Shown: positions 47,632 through 61,057 of the stretch, one piece after another
Layout: each line of letters begins with the position of its first letter
How positions within the stretch are numbered: the stretch's first letter is position 1
DNA from: Casuarina equisetifolia
Lineage: Eukaryota; Streptophyta; Magnoliopsida; Fagales; Casuarinaceae
Assembly: GCA_028551475.1 (NCBI GenBank)
Contig: CM052357.1
Span: forward strand, 2,046,001-2,110,000
Reading direction: 5' to 3'
Length of the DNA: 64,000 nucleotides
The notes under the pieces: generated by a model
What the model was told of the DNA's origin: nothing
Databases searched by the model: none
The model's input: only the letters and a program-made list of their open reading frames with translations
Made by a program: the position numbers and the translations under genes

Positions 47632-50118
47632 TCAAACAAATGATCATGTTCTTGAAACTTGTTATTTAACATCTTCAAACTAATCATCATCAATCTTCTC
47701 AGAATGCAAGCTTGGTGGGATGAAAGCTTTGAAAACTTGGTCCATGTTAGGAACCTCATTCAATGGGCGGCAAGCGACTTCCAGTGCTGTGTCGTAGAAA
47801 AACGAGTAGAATTTATTACTGCAAGTATATCCAAAGAGCAAGGACAGCATGGGAAGTGGAATCAAGAGGAGTATACATTTCAATTGCCTTGCCCCAAGGA
47901 AGCAAAGCATAGTAACTTGGCAAAGCACTAGAAGAGCTATGATGCGTTTATGAATGTGAGGCCACATCCTTCCATAGCTTTCGTACGAGGGAACATAAAC
48001 TTTAAGTGCCTGTTGCACAAAAAAAGCCAAAAAAAAAAAAATAAGGAGCCTAATAAAGCTCAAATTTCTCAAACAAAAATTTTGAAACTTATGCATGTGG
48101 TATTTGCACACTTTAAGAAGTAATGAAACATAATATTACTTTGTTTCTTGTTTTCTCCTTTCCACACATTTGTTGGCTCATGATGACATGTGTAGTTGTG
48201 TCAAGTACCCTAGCAAGTTTATGAATCCTCTATCTTGGTGGTGAAAGAATAGGGTATATACTCTAATATTCAATTGTAGCTTTTAATGTCATAAAGACAT
48301 TCAAAAATCTTAACAATTGGTACTAGAATGAGTTGCACATTTGACTTTACGACTAGTAGGTTGTTAGAAGGGGATTTTTGGGCCTCGACTGTGTGTGGTT
48401 GTGCCAAATATCCCCACAAGTTTGCAAACTCTACTATTGAGATGATCAAGAATTTAAATATACAATCTAACTTAGCAATTATTATTTTTGGCTTAATAGT
48501 AGTGATTAAAAGTTTTAACAATATTGTCACTCTCACAAGGTAAAGGAATACTATACTTAACATAAATGTTATAAATATACACAAATCATGTAGCAAAAAC
48601 ATTCAACAATCAAATAGAATATTGAGAATTTTATGTTTTTTTTTAGACAAACTGTTCCTATATTCACAAAGAAGCAGTTCTTTTACCGTTTGCAATACTT
48701 CATACATTAGTGAGCCAATAAAGAATTTTCCAACTAATAACTCTTTGGTCTTTGTAACTACTCACCAAATGACATAATACATATATGAATCATCAAAGCC
48801 TTATACAACTTGGAAAAATTTTAGTTGATAAAGTTAAGATCTTACCATCCAAAGTTCCTATTTTAATCCTTTTCAGGAAGTTTGACTCCTTACGTAACAG
48901 AACGTCATTCATATCCTCAACTTGGTCACGTAGGAACGGAGAATTCAAGGGAGCGTCGAAGATTACCTGATTTCTAAGAACTAGCCATGCCAGTCCAAAG
49001 TAAGCCACTCCAACCGGGATAAGAAGAGGAGCTACAACAGAGTAGCATAGGACAAGTGTGAGGATCAGCATGTCATCAGGCACCCTCGTTCCATAATCAA
49101 GATCGCCTGGAGAACAAGCTTCTTTCCTCTGTGCCTCTGTATTGTACCAATACTTCGTCTCCAAATGGTACGGAATCAAAGTCAATAATCTAGACAGCTC
49201 AAGACCAGAGCTAACAAAGGCCCTGGGAAACATAGAATTACCATATTGAGTAGGGAATCTAAATTGTAAAGCTTAATGCACATATTGTTATGACAAGCAG
49301 AAAGACATATTAGACGAACAAAGAGATTGGCCTAACACGAACAGAATCAATGTCAAAATAGAAGAAGAAATAATACGGGGATAAGAACCAAATGATTACG
49401 TAAACATAAGCGTTCGGGATTTCGAAGAGAAAAGAAACAAAACCATTAATATAAGAAACTCAAAATCATTATCTTACTGGTAAGGCACATAGACCATGAA
49501 GAACGTTGTGTACTCTTGCAGAATATCTTCTTGCAGTAAATCCCGACCAGAAGTTTCCTTCACGATCTCGGCTATGGCCAGGGAAAGAAAGAGTGGAATA
49601 AAAGAGCCTAAAACATGAAGATAAAAATATTTCCCCGAAGCAGCTCTGACTGCATGGCTTTTAGTGGGGATCCCCTCAGCCTCGGAGAGAAGCAGAAGTA
49701 ACTTGCGTATCAAAGCCAGAAACAAACGGATTGCAATTGGACTGAGAGCTTCCAACAGTTTTTTGATAACTCTCAAGTTCTCCAATTTCCACAGGCTTGC
49801 GATGCCACAGAGAAGCAAAAACAAAATCGCGTAGAAAGGGATGATGCTCAAGGCCGCACAAATATACGAGACATGATGACGTACTTTCCTCTGAAAAAAC
49901 TTGATTTTAAGATTGTTCCATATCAGTTGACGTGGTTCAGGAGCACTGATAACCGTCCAGTTGTTAGCCAATTGGGAATGTAGGCTCTGAGCTGCCGAGG
50001 CTGCCGTCAACCTGCTTGTAAAAAAGACCAGAGCGGCGCCTTGCTGCTTCTCCCGGAGAGTGACTTTCTGCTCAGATTCTAGTTTTGGTATTAGTTCATG
50101 GATCTTTTTATTGTAGTA

Positions 50119-50388
50119 CTCTATGCTATCTACTTTTTTACCAAAAAGACCAAGAAAGCCAGTCCTGTTAGTGGGTCTTGCTCCTTCTGATTTGCCAGTT
50201 GATTTTGACTCTGTGCTGTCTGCCTTTTTACCAAAAAAACCAAGAAAGCCAGTCCTGTTATTGGGTCTTGCTCCTTCTGGTTTGCCAGTGGATTTTGACT
50301 CTTTGCTGTCTACTTTTTTGCCAAAAAGTCCAAGAAAGCCAGTCCTGTTAATAAGTCTTGCCCTTTCTGGTTTGCCAGTTGATTTTGA
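50119..50388 (-). repeat. 90-bp coding repeat x3 (copy F exon 4)
   Basis: Three successive 30-aa units, each SKSTGK.E.AR..NRTGFLG..GKK.DS.E, just before EYYNKKIHELIPKL. The first two units differ at few positions, suggesting recent gain by slippage or unequal exchange. Confidence 0.92.
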
Positions 50389-52221
50389 CTTTGCGTATAT
50401 CGCCTCGGCAAGTGCAAGCTTCTTCCTGTACCCTTCTAACTCTTCCCAAATTTTGTTCACCTAAGAGAACCGATGTTAAGTTATAAACCAGTGTATATAG
50501 TCATAACACCTATGCTACTTTTCTAATGCATCTAGAGTGCTCACAATTTTTATTTCCACAAAAGATATAATTCTAATTTTCAACCTTGAAATTTGAAATA
50601 TCCATGTATTATGAAGAGTATAAATTAAGTTGATTTCCACACATATATATATCAAAGTGACATCTAGGATTTAAAAGGTTAGATTGTGGTAATATACTTG
50701 TCTACAAAGCCATTCACTCCAAACAACTTTTGACAATATTTTCTACAAATTCTTATTGAATAAAGGCCATACTCAACTTATAAGAACCATAAAAAATTTT
50801 AAAAAGACAAAAGATATAAGGTCAAAAAGTGGAATAATCTAATAAATTTTTGGAATGATTTGGTGATCCCAAAGATGACATTTAGTGTAATGGAAAAAAA
50901 AGAAAAAAAAAAGAATCCCTCAAGTATCATCCAATGTTGAAACAATCAAGAAAATAAGAAAAATATTTATACAAAATCAATATCTTACCTTTTTATTGTC
51001 TGTAATCACCATCGATTTGTAATATTCATCATGATAAATAATGTTAAAATATGAATCCACTTGTTCTTTTCTTGTTTGTCCTTTGCTTGTAGGTATGTCT
51101 CTAACGAGAATGTCAAATTGTTCAGGCTTCACTTCCAAAGACATAAAGTATTGACTCTTAGTCTAGAGATACGCTTGAATGCCTTCCACAATAGGTAATA
51201 TGTAACAAATGAAACCCAATATGTAGCTATCACATATGCTAACAACCAAGGACTCTTTTTCTGTATATCCACACAAATAAAAAAAGTTTATTAAGAAAAT
51301 ATGAAAAGGATAAATCATTACCAAACAAAATAGAAGATATAAAATTTTAAACTTTTACTTTTAAAATACATTTATTAGATAACCAAGACACACAAATCTC
51401 ATCCTAAGTACTTCTTGTACCGGAAGATGTGCCTCTATTTATGCAGTAGGTGGGAGTTTTATTCACGTGATGCAAATTTATAAAATGTAGTTCTCCGTCA
51501 CTTGATAACCTATTGCCCCGGAGAATTAAAAAAGAAAAAAGAAAAAAGGGATTAACCAATCAGTTCATGAAAACTGTGTTGCATACTTCGATATTTTCCA
51601 TGGATAACTTGGTAGGGTCAATAAAGCTCCTACTGCTTGAGTTTGTCGCCTTCACAGCATGATTAGTGGCAGCAACTGGCAGAAGAACTGGCAGCAGCAC
51701 TAAGCCAGATAAGACCAAGATTCCTAACACTGCAGATTAATTGGCAAAAAGACCATATTAGAGATTGATCACATTACTCCTGAAAAGTTCAAACATGTAG
51801 GCCACCACAAGTTTGAAAAACTAAACCAAATCGAAGAAAACTCAAATACAAGCTTATCTTCAGGGAACCAAAAGAAATTTCCAATCACTTGCCCAAGAGG
51901 TATGTATATAAGAGATTTACGATATAAACTTTAAACATAAGCTAATGGTTCGAACAAAGAAAGCGACGTTCATAAAAAGAAAATGAGTCATGAAGAAAGA
52001 TGACTCAGAACTTTCTCTCTCATCGAACGTGAATGACAGAAACTCTCTCTCAGGAAACCAAAAACTCACTTAGCCCCCGAACCCTCTTTAGCCGGAAATA
52101 TCTTGCCGCCGGAGCCTTCGCCCCAAGCCCACTGCCCTTCCCCCGCTCCTTTCACTGCACCCTCCACCTCTTCCCCATCCCCAACCCGAAAACCTGCGCC
52201 CCCATCGTGCCCCAGAAAGTT

Positions 52222-52395
52222 TCTTTATTTTAAAATATAAAATTTTTATAAAAAAATATTATTTTAAATAAAATTTAAAAAATTTTAATTTTTACATTTT
52301 CATAATTTTTGTAATTATAAGATATATCTCTATATTTTTTTATATTATTTTTTATTAATACACACTTATATTTTTTAAAAAACAAATTACAAAAA
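52222..52395 (+). mobile_element. LINE 3' tail fragment in ERD4 F intron 1
   Basis: Same AT-rich insertion and position as 7395-7565 in copy A, ending about 35 bases from the exon 1 donor. Its sharing by A and F but not E indicates that it predates the duplication separating A from F. Confidence 0.5.
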
Positions 52396-52980
52396 TGGCA
52401 AAAGAAAGCAAAGAGAACCGAAGACAAACCGGTGTTCAGGAAGACGAAGTACACGGCAGTATCAACCCCTGACATGGCTATCACATCCTGTTCTGATGAC
52501 GACAAAGCCTCCTGGATCCAGACGAACGGGTTCCGGGTCCTAGACCCGCCCTCCCACGGCTCCATGTCCTTCAAGATCCGGTTCGGATAGTAAACCATAG
52601 CGTACTCGGGCTTCCTCGACAACCAAGTGTAAAGCAGCATCAGAACCACGAATATCAGAAAAGATGTCCCGAGGGACGTCCAGAACGAGCTGAAATCCAT
52701 CTCTAACACTCAGCCAGGCTCTCTGTGAAGAAGAAGGAGTGGAGGAGACTGGAATCAGTGTACCACCTACCACTCAACCAAAACCCCTGCAGTACACCGA
52801 TTATCCAATTTGTCAGAAAACTTCAAACTTTCGAGACTTATCTCAAACATGGCGTCGCTCTTTTGCTACTTTGGATTTTTTTTCCCTCAACCCTTAAATG
52901 TCTTTCAAAACAATTCTACATGGTTTTCTTCTTCACAAAGCGACAGACATTGACGAATTAACAGATCTCACACGCACAGA

Positions 52981-53028
52981 GAAAGAGAGACAGAGAGACA
53001 GAGAGACAGAGAGACAGAGAGAGAGAGT
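52981..53028. repeat. (AGAGAC)n microsatellite in the ERD4 F leader
   Basis: About four AGAGAC units followed by GA repeats. Copies A and E have about one unit at the same place, so the tract has expanded here. Confidence 0.85.
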
Positions 53029-53130
53029 CGCGGATGAGATCGGGATTGCCACCCTTCTCTTCTCTCTTTCACCAGATTATGCTACTGTAAGAAGAATGAA
53101 ATTACAATATAATATAACTTTATACCTAAA

Positions 53131-53275
53131 TATAAAGTTATTTTGAGTGAAATTTAAAAATTTTTAACTTTTATTTTTCATAGATATAATAACTTTTATA
53201 ATATTAAGATATGCCTACGTATTTTTGTACTTTAATATATATTAATACAATTTATCTTTTACCAAAAAAAAAAAA
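53131..53275 (+). mobile_element. very short LINE tail insertion with 15-bp target duplication
   Basis: 145 bases of LINE 3' end plus poly-A, flanked by AACTTTATACCTAAA at 53116-53130 and 53276-53290. The empty site is at about 8266 and 38087. It lies in the ERD4 F upstream region. Confidence 0.9.
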
Positions 53276-53290
53276 AACTTTATACCTAAA

Positions 53291-54212
53291 CTATGATCAA
53301 TGGCGCTTTCACCCTGCTATTTCAGCCGAAGGCCATCTCCAAATTTGAATGAGGGAGTTTTCATGGAAAAGAAGTTTTAGAATTGGAATAGCTAGGAATT
53401 TTGGCAAGATAAGATGACTATTACTTGAACTATTCTTGCTTACATAATGCCTTATTGTTACATATTTATAGCCAGAATGGAAGAGATCACACTCAAGACT
53501 CTATCACACATTCTCAAAAGAAAAGTCTTAGGCAGCTTCCATGAAATACAAAGAAATTAGAAAAATCTAGCAAGTTGGCGAACGGAGTCCACCGTTCACA
53601 CGCGTTGGGTCTTTGGTAAACTTTCGATCGGAGTGGATGAGCTTGTTCCTGTGCACAGTTTCTGGAGAGTCAACAAGGAATCTATCTCTTCGACAGCGAG
53701 AGTGTTGGATGGACCTTCAATGGAATTTCGTGGAAACTGAATTGAGGAGGGCTAAGAGAAATTGCTGGGCTGATGAAAGGAAAAAGACATGATAAAGAAA
53801 GAAAACCATCATAGATGAGACACGCTGCTCATTTAATAACACTTCATCTTCGGTTCTCACAACGCCGAAAAATATCTTAGATGAGACACGCTGCAGTCTC
53901 TCTCCAGCTTCGACAGGAGGACGGCCACACAAGGAAGAACCCGTGGCTCTTCTAAAGGTTATCCTTCTCATTTGTAAAATCATCCAATACAGGAACACTT
54001 TCTTGAAAGCCAGTATTTCTCTTGTTCATTTCCGGTGTCTCCTGGCCTCAAGATTTCACAAACTAGAACTCTAATTATTTTGACAGTACGCGTACATGTT
54101 ATGGTAATCATCCCTACAAGAACCTTTGAAAATTAAAAGAAAACCCCAAGAGGAACGAGGAGTCTGCTGGGAAAAAGCAGATTCATTGATCTCCAGCAAT
54201 AACGCTGTTGCC
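53291..54212. other. spacer between ERD4 F and protease 3
   Basis: Matches 38110-38943 closely, with the short form of the region that is longer at 8812-9765. No gene seen. The part next to the ATG at 54213 may be the protease leader. Confidence 0.45.
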
Positions 54213-54807
54213 ATGGCTGCCCTCTCTGCATCATCCATGACTCTCTTTCTACTTGTTTGCTTCGTTTCTTTTGCTTTATTGTCACTTACTACCACCGCTA
54301 CCATCACAAAGCCTCGACGGTTTGCCACCAAACTCATTCAACATGAATCTCTTCTCTCCAATGCGAAAAATGACGGCAACGTATCTGGCCGAGTTGGGGG
54401 TGCCGTAGAAAGCTCAACCGCACGTTTAGCCAACTTACAGTCAAGGACTCTAGGCGCTTCTCTAGCCGCCGATGTTATCCAACCCGGTTTTATTCGGGAT
54501 AGCAAACATATGTTAGGGTTTACGGCAAAAGTATCCATCGGTCAGCCTCCTGTTCCACAACTTCTACTTTTGGATACAGGTAGCTCATTGCTGTGGAGGC
54601 AGTGCCTCCCTTGCACCAAGTGACTTGTCACGTAGGACGCCACATGGAACTTATTTCCGGGAATGCTGCATCCCTCCCTTCTTGGCAACAATATTGTCCC
54701 CAAGATTGAAGGATATCTCTTTTCAAACAGACTTGCATCAATCCAAGTTGCTTCTTGTACAAGGAGACCTTGCCAATGAACTAGAAATTGGACTTATCTC
54801 TTTTTAA
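54213..54807 (+). pseudogene. truncated CDR1-like aspartic protease 3
   Basis: Near-identical to copy 1: ATG in GCCATGG context at 54213, hydrophobic signal segment, ITKPRRFATKLIQHES, SIGQPPVPQ, catalytic DTGSSLLW, then a stop after CLPCTK (136 codons, ends 54623). The following GDLANELEI block is in another frame and ends at 54807. Both DTGSS copies stop at the same codon, so the truncation predates the duplication. Divergent from ERD4 F. Confidence 0.7.
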
Positions 54808-56857
54808 TTCTATGCTTCAAAATAGCTTGCGGTTGAGGAATGATAACACCTTCGTGGTTTAGATAATATCTCCATCCAACTTAAATAAGGCTATCCCAAA
54901 TATTTTAACCAATATATTAAAAATATTTGTGGATATAAAATGCCATTAAATCTATTAATTTTCATGAATCTAGATACAGTGAAGTACTTTTTAAATTGTT
55001 ATGTTCATGAATATATTTACAAAATAAAATTTTAAAAAAATATATCTGGTTTTTCAAACTTCCTATTTAACTCTTTGGTAGCTAAAAATGAATTTTTTTT
55101 CTTAATTAAGAAAAGGGCAAAAATAACTCTCAAGTAGTTGATATATAGCTTGACTTAAGTTATAGTGTGAGAAAAAAAATTAGTAGCATGTTAGAGGTTG
55201 GTTTGTCAAATATTAAAAAATAATTGTCATTGTTCAGAAAACCTATTACCTCCGAAACTAACTTACAAGAAAAATGTATGCATGTCATAGTATAGATGAT
55301 TTCTAATTAGAATTTAAATAATATGAAAAACTCATCTTACTGTTCTTACAGCACCTTGTTTTAATAAATCATTGTTCTCAAAGAAATTATTTACAGCAAA
55401 TACCCATGTAAATCACGGTAGCTCTGAGCATCTTTATGATCATTGATGGTAGAAGGCAAGAGATAAACGTCCTTTCAAAAATATATTAGTTTTCCATGCT
55501 CGTTACTACATTTTTTTAAAAAAAAAAAAGGAAACTTTTAGACAATACCGTCATTATACGTGGGAGGAGCAGCAATGAAAGCAATAATAAATACAAAAGT
55601 TGCAGTTGTTAATGTTGAATACATAACTCGATGGGTTCTTTTAGCTGCAGTTCGGAAGTTTATCTTTTTTGACATTAATCGCAGGTAAACCGTTCGTTGT
55701 CTCTGTTTCTACTGCTAAATTTCAACGAGTCCGTGTTTCCTTAAATAACCCAAAGTCAATGTAGAAGTACAACTCGGACTGCATGGAGACAGTATCAATA
55801 TTAAAATTATCTTCTTTAAAGTGTTAGTCAACCTCAAAACAGTGATAAGGAATTTTGTATTTTGTCCATGGTCCAAGTGGTCCATTTTATACCGTTAGCA
55901 TTTCAAAACATGCAATAAAAGTAGGTCGTCGGGCTCTGGATTTTATACCCGTTAGCACACAGATGGCCTAACTTTTACTCTTTTCTTATATATCTCTATT
56001 AAATGTACAGAATCAAAATTAGGAGTAAGTGAGAAATAGTAATGATTTTAGGTGCTTCTCTTAAATTGTTTTTAAATGTGAAAATTTAAAAATCACGTGG
56101 TTTATTTCAGGATGCCATCCTATTAGAGAGTTTTCGACTATTATAGTACCCCATTTTTTACATTTGACTCAATAATCAAGTATTATTATTGGTGTGAATT
56201 CATTCACAGTATATGATTGTAGTATCCAAATCAATGTTTCGTCCTTAATGGTAAAGTTTCAATCCTTATACAACCTATTTAACTCAATGATAAGTCAATC
56301 TTATCCTCAATAATGAAAATTCTTAATATTTATGTGTAATGACTTTGTATTTTCCATACAGTCATCCTAATTCTTTCAATAATAATAGGTTGGTAATATT
56401 ACCCTATTCTTAGTGTGCAGACTATTTGATCTTGGATATGGACTTCAATTGTATTTAGCAGTTGCCACTACGCTTGTAATCTGTGCCTTATATGGACCAA
56501 GAAACCAGACTATTTAGCTTTTATGCAGTAAAAATGGCCAGGAAAAGTAGGTAGAAGAAAAACTGAATAACTTGAACTCATGTTTTATGCAATAGACAAT
56601 CAAAATGACATCATTGACATTAAAGAACAACCCTGAATCCTAATACTCAGGACAAATAATCTCTGCATTGCACTTGTAATTGTTTGCAATTAAACAGTAT
56701 CAAGAAGAAATTCCACACCAGTGTTTCAAAATAACAAAAACATACTATGTTATAGAAAACCAAAACCATGATTCACGGCGCTAATGTAAACAAATATGCT
56801 ATTACCTAAAAGTATTATAGACCAACATAAATTCAGTGGAATACATACATATGTACG
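54808..56857. other. spacer between protease 3 and ERD4 G
   Basis: Close copy of 10669-12724. No gene seen. It carries the uninterrupted LINE target near 55566 and ends in the type-2 ERD4 3' flank. Confidence 0.5.
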
Positions 56858-59800
56858 TCAAACAAATGATCCAGTTCTTGAAACCTGTGACAAGGCATCT
56901 TCAAACTGATCATCATCAATCTTCTCAGAACTCAGGCTTGGCGGGATGAAAGCTTTGAAAGCTTGGTCCATGTTAGGAACTTCCTTCAATGGGCGGCAAG
57001 CAACTTCCAGCGCCGTGTCATGGAAAAACCGGTAGAATTTATGACTGCAAGTATATCCAAAGAGCAAGGACAGTATGGGAAGTGGAATTAGGAATGGTGC
57101 ATAGTAGAATTCCTTCACCAGAAAGAAGCCAAACATAGTAACTTGGTACAATATTAGAGAAGCCAGGATGCGTGTACGCATGTGAGGCCACATCCTTCCA
57201 TAGCTCTCATAAGCGGGAACATAAACTTTGAGTGCCTGTTGGACAAAACACCAGAAAGAAAGTCTTATTGTCTTGAAAAGAATGAGAAAAGAAAACAGAT
57301 ATTCAAGAGCCTGATTATGTTGATTATGTAAATTCTGAAGTTTATGCATGAAATATTTATGCTTCCTAAGAAGTTGAGAACCATGGGAACTTTTCTTTCT
57401 TTTTCTTTTTTCATCATTCCTCTTGTTGTCAATGTGGTAGGGCCAAACACTGCCACACTTGAAGAACATCTTCTCATTATGTGCAGATCGAGTATAATGA
57501 CAACTCGTATAAGAACCAGAAATCCAACGGATATCAGTAAAGATTACCTAATTTCTAAGAACTAGCCATCCCAGTCCAAAGTAAACCACACCAAACGGGA
57601 TAATAAGAGGAGCTATAACAGAGTAGCATAGGACAATTATCACGACCAAGCTACTTTCACCTCAGCCTCAGTCTTGCAGAGATACTTCTTCTTTAAATGG
57701 AATACAATTAAAGGAACTATTCTAGACAGCTGAAGACCATAGCCAATGAAGAACCTGGAAAAGATAGAATCATCATACTGAAAGAGAAATCCATAGTTAT
57801 AGTGCTTATAGAACACGGAATAATCAAGGAGAAGAACCAAAAGAGTATGTAACATAACCTCTTTCGGGACTTTCAAGAAAAAAGGAAAAAAAGAAAGAAA
57901 CGAAAAGGAAACAATAAGTATCAGAAGTGCGAAATCATTATCTTACTTCAAAGCGACAAATGTCAGGAAGAATGTTGCATTGGCCGGCAGACTAATTGCT
58001 AGCAATGTAACTACAGAATTAGGATCTCTCTCAATGTTCTTCAACGTACTGAACAAGGTTCCACCGACTGTGACTCCAATAAATACATTTAACACGGTGA
58101 AGTAAAAGTACTTCCCAGAAGCAGCTCTGACAGCATGGCTTCAGAAGGGATCCCCTCAGCCTTGGAGAGAAACAAAAGTAACTTGGATAACATAGCCAAA
58201 AAGACAATGAGTGCAATCTGAGGGAGGTAAGCTTCCAACACTGTCTTGATTGCTTTCACATCCACTACTGGGTTTAAAAATGGGAGAAGTTTCTTCAAAT
58301 TGTCCAGTGCTGTGAAAGCAGAAATAAACCCAATTGGAATCATGTAGAACAATATGGTCAAGGTCACAATAATATCCACGACATATTGCCGTACTTTCCT
58401 CTGAAAAAACTTGATCTTAAGATTGGTCCATATCAGTTGACGTCGTTCAGGAGCATCCATAGTCGTCCAGTTGTCGACCAATTGTGCATGTAGACTCTGA
58501 GCTGCAGAGGCCGCAGCCAGTCCGTTCATAAAGAAGACCAGACCAGCGTCTTGCTGCTTGTCCCGCAGAGTGACTTTCTGTTCCGATTCCAGTTTTGGAA
58601 GCAGTTCATTTATCTTTTCATTGTAGTACTCTATGCTATCTACCTTTCCACCAAAAAGACCAAGGAAGCCAGTCTTGTTAGTGGGTCTTGCTCCTTCTGG
58701 TTTGCCAGTAGATTTTTGACTCTGCATGTATTACTTCGGCACGTGCAAGTTTCTTCCTGTGCCCTTCCAACTCTTCCCAAATTTTGTTTACCTAAGAGAA
58801 CCAATGTTAAGTTATAAACCAGTGTATATACATAACGTCTGTGCTAATTTTCTAATGCATCTAGAGTGCTCACAATTTCTACTTACACACAAGACAGTTC
58901 CAGCTTTGAACCTCCAAAATTAAAACACCCATGTATTATTATATAAAGGCTAAATTGCATATCAAAGTAACCTTTACTTTATACTTGTCTACTCAACTAA
59001 AAAGAAACTAGAAACAAAAATTAAAAGATAACATGAAATGAAATATATAAGGTCAAAACGTGGAATAATTTAATAATCCTCTAAAAATAGTTTGGTGTTC
59101 CCAAAAATGGCTTTTAGTGTAATGGAAATAAAGAATCCTTCAAGCACCACCCCTATCTTGAAATAGTCAAGTTAAAGTAAGAAAAGCAATCATAAGAAAT
59201 TCATGTCTTATCTCTTTGTTATCCGTAACCACCATTGATCTATAAAATGTATCAAGATAAATAGTCTTGAAATATGAATCCACCTGTTCTTTTCTTGTTT
59301 GTCCTTCGCCAATAAGTATGTCTCTAACAAGAATGGCAAACTGTTCAGGCTTCACTTCAAGAGACATAAGAGCATTTACTCTTAGCCTAGAGACATGCTC
59401 GTATGCCTTCCATAGTAAGTAATATGTAACAAATGAAACCCAATAAGTAGCTATCAAAAATGCCCACAACCAATGACTCTTCTCCTGTATATGCAAACAA
59501 ACAAAGTTTCATTAAGAAAAGATGGGGAGTATAAATCCTTAACTAAAAAAAAAAGGAATAACATCTTGAATTTTTATATTTGAAAAGACGTTTATTAGAT
59601 AGCCAAAACACTAAGAGAACTAAAAAATAAAATGATTAACCAATAAGTTCATGAAAAAATGAGTTCCATACTTCGATATTTCCCATGGATAACTTGTTAA
59701 GGTCACTAAAGCTCCCACTGCTTATGTTTGTCGCCTTCGGTGGATGATTAGTGGCAGAAACTGGCAGAAGAACTGGCAGCAGTACTAAGCCAGATAAGAC

Positions 59801-61057
59801 CAAGATTCCCAACACTGCGGATTAATTGGCAAAAAGATCATATTAGAGACTGACACCTTTTCTCCTGAAAAGTTCACACATGTAGGTCACCAGGTCTGAA
59901 AAACTGATCCAAATAGAAGAAAACTCAAATACAAGCTTGTGCAAAAGGTTTGTATATAAGAGATTTACTATATAAGCTTTAAACATAAGGTAAAAGTTCT
60001 AGCAAACAGAGTGGCTTTCATAGATTCCCACTCAAACAAAATGATGTCATGAAGGTGCAATTGAATTTTATATTACAGAATAACCAAACTGCTGCATAAC
60101 AGATCAGAAACTACATGCATCGTTATCATTTCATACTGCAATCGTTTAAGAAATGCCTTAGTTTCACTGTCCAGAATGTTAAAGATTAACATTTGACTTT
60201 AAGCTGACAATGACTATAGTCATTCCATGGCGAAATAAAGAATACAAAGTGATTTTGCTTAAAACTCTACTGATACTCCATCAGTCTATTCCTCTCAACC
60301 TTAAGCTTCACCCTGCGTCTGCCTATTTCTGGAAATTGATACTCTCTCCATCATCAAAGAAATTTACAGGTTCTCTTTCATGATTATACACCTAAACATT
60401 GATTGGTTATGATTTTGAATTTTATTAATTCATTTCAATTTCAATATCAATAAAGACGATAGTACAGGTGGAAACTGTCTAGAAATGTCAACAGCCGTAC
60501 AAAAATATTTAAGCAATTTTCAAATGCTCTAGCACTCGACTCTGTGAAAAGCGACAGCAACATATCAAATCATAATAGACTGTTAATCCCTTCTTAAAAT
60601 GAAAAAATAAATAAAAAACGAAAAAATCCACCCTCCCACTTTTTCAAAAGGAAAGAAAAGAGGTTAATTTTTACTAAAAAAAGATTCGACAGGAAAAATG
60701 GCATCCCAAAAGTAGAAGTAGATCAAAGATTCATCTAATAGTGGGAAAATTCACGAAAAATAGAAAAAACAGAGCCGAAGACGAACCAGTGGTCAGGAAG
60801 ACGAAGTACACGGCAGTGTCGAGCCCCGACACGGCGATCAAATCCTGTTCCGAGGACGACAGAGCCTCCTGGATCCAGGCGAACGGGTTCCGGGTCCTGG
60901 ACCCGCCCTCCCATGGCTCCAAGTCCTTCAAGATCCGGTTCGGGTAGTAAACCAAAGTGTTCCCGGGATTCCTCGACAACCAAGTGAAAAGCAGCATCAA
61001 AACCACGAATATCAGAAACGACGTCCCGAGGGACGTCACGAAGGAGCTGAAATCCAT
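56858..61057 (-). pseudogene. ERD4: ERD4-like pseudogene G (type 2, full length but broken)
   Basis: Exons: 60787-61057, 59672-59814, 59212-59484, 57947-58791, 57548-57754 and 56858-57235. The sequence is the most ERD4-like here: LFYMIPIGFISAFTALDNL, PQIALIVFLAMLSKLL, and one 30-aa unit (PTNKTGFLGLF). Lesions: donor after exon 3 is AT instead of GT; one extra T in the T-run near 58713; one base missing near 58140 just before SHAVRAASGKYFYF; 49 bases missing from exon 5 near 57645 (the PGDL..YVTRVPGD segment); the last codon of exon 5 is TAG instead of CAG. Exons 1, 2 and 6 remain open. Sister of B. Confidence 0.92.

Larger units (their letters stand above)
47632..52700 (-). pseudogene. ERD4: ERD4-like copy F (frameshift, early stop)
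   Basis: All six exons are in place: 52430-52700, 51587-51729, 50989-51260, 49478-50460, 48967-49222 and 47632-48009, with GT-AG sites. Two lesions are seen. Exon 3 is 272 rather than 273 nt, with one base missing near 51147 in the LRANALLSSEV region. In exon 6 a TAG at 47680-47682 precedes the last 16 codons, with two more stops after it. Exon 4 is open and has three 30-aa repeats, the longest here. GYGLELSR is changed to SSGLELSR. It is type 1 but distinct from A/D and C/E. A base error at 51147 would change the verdict, since the lost tail alone might be tolerated. Confidence 0.8.
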
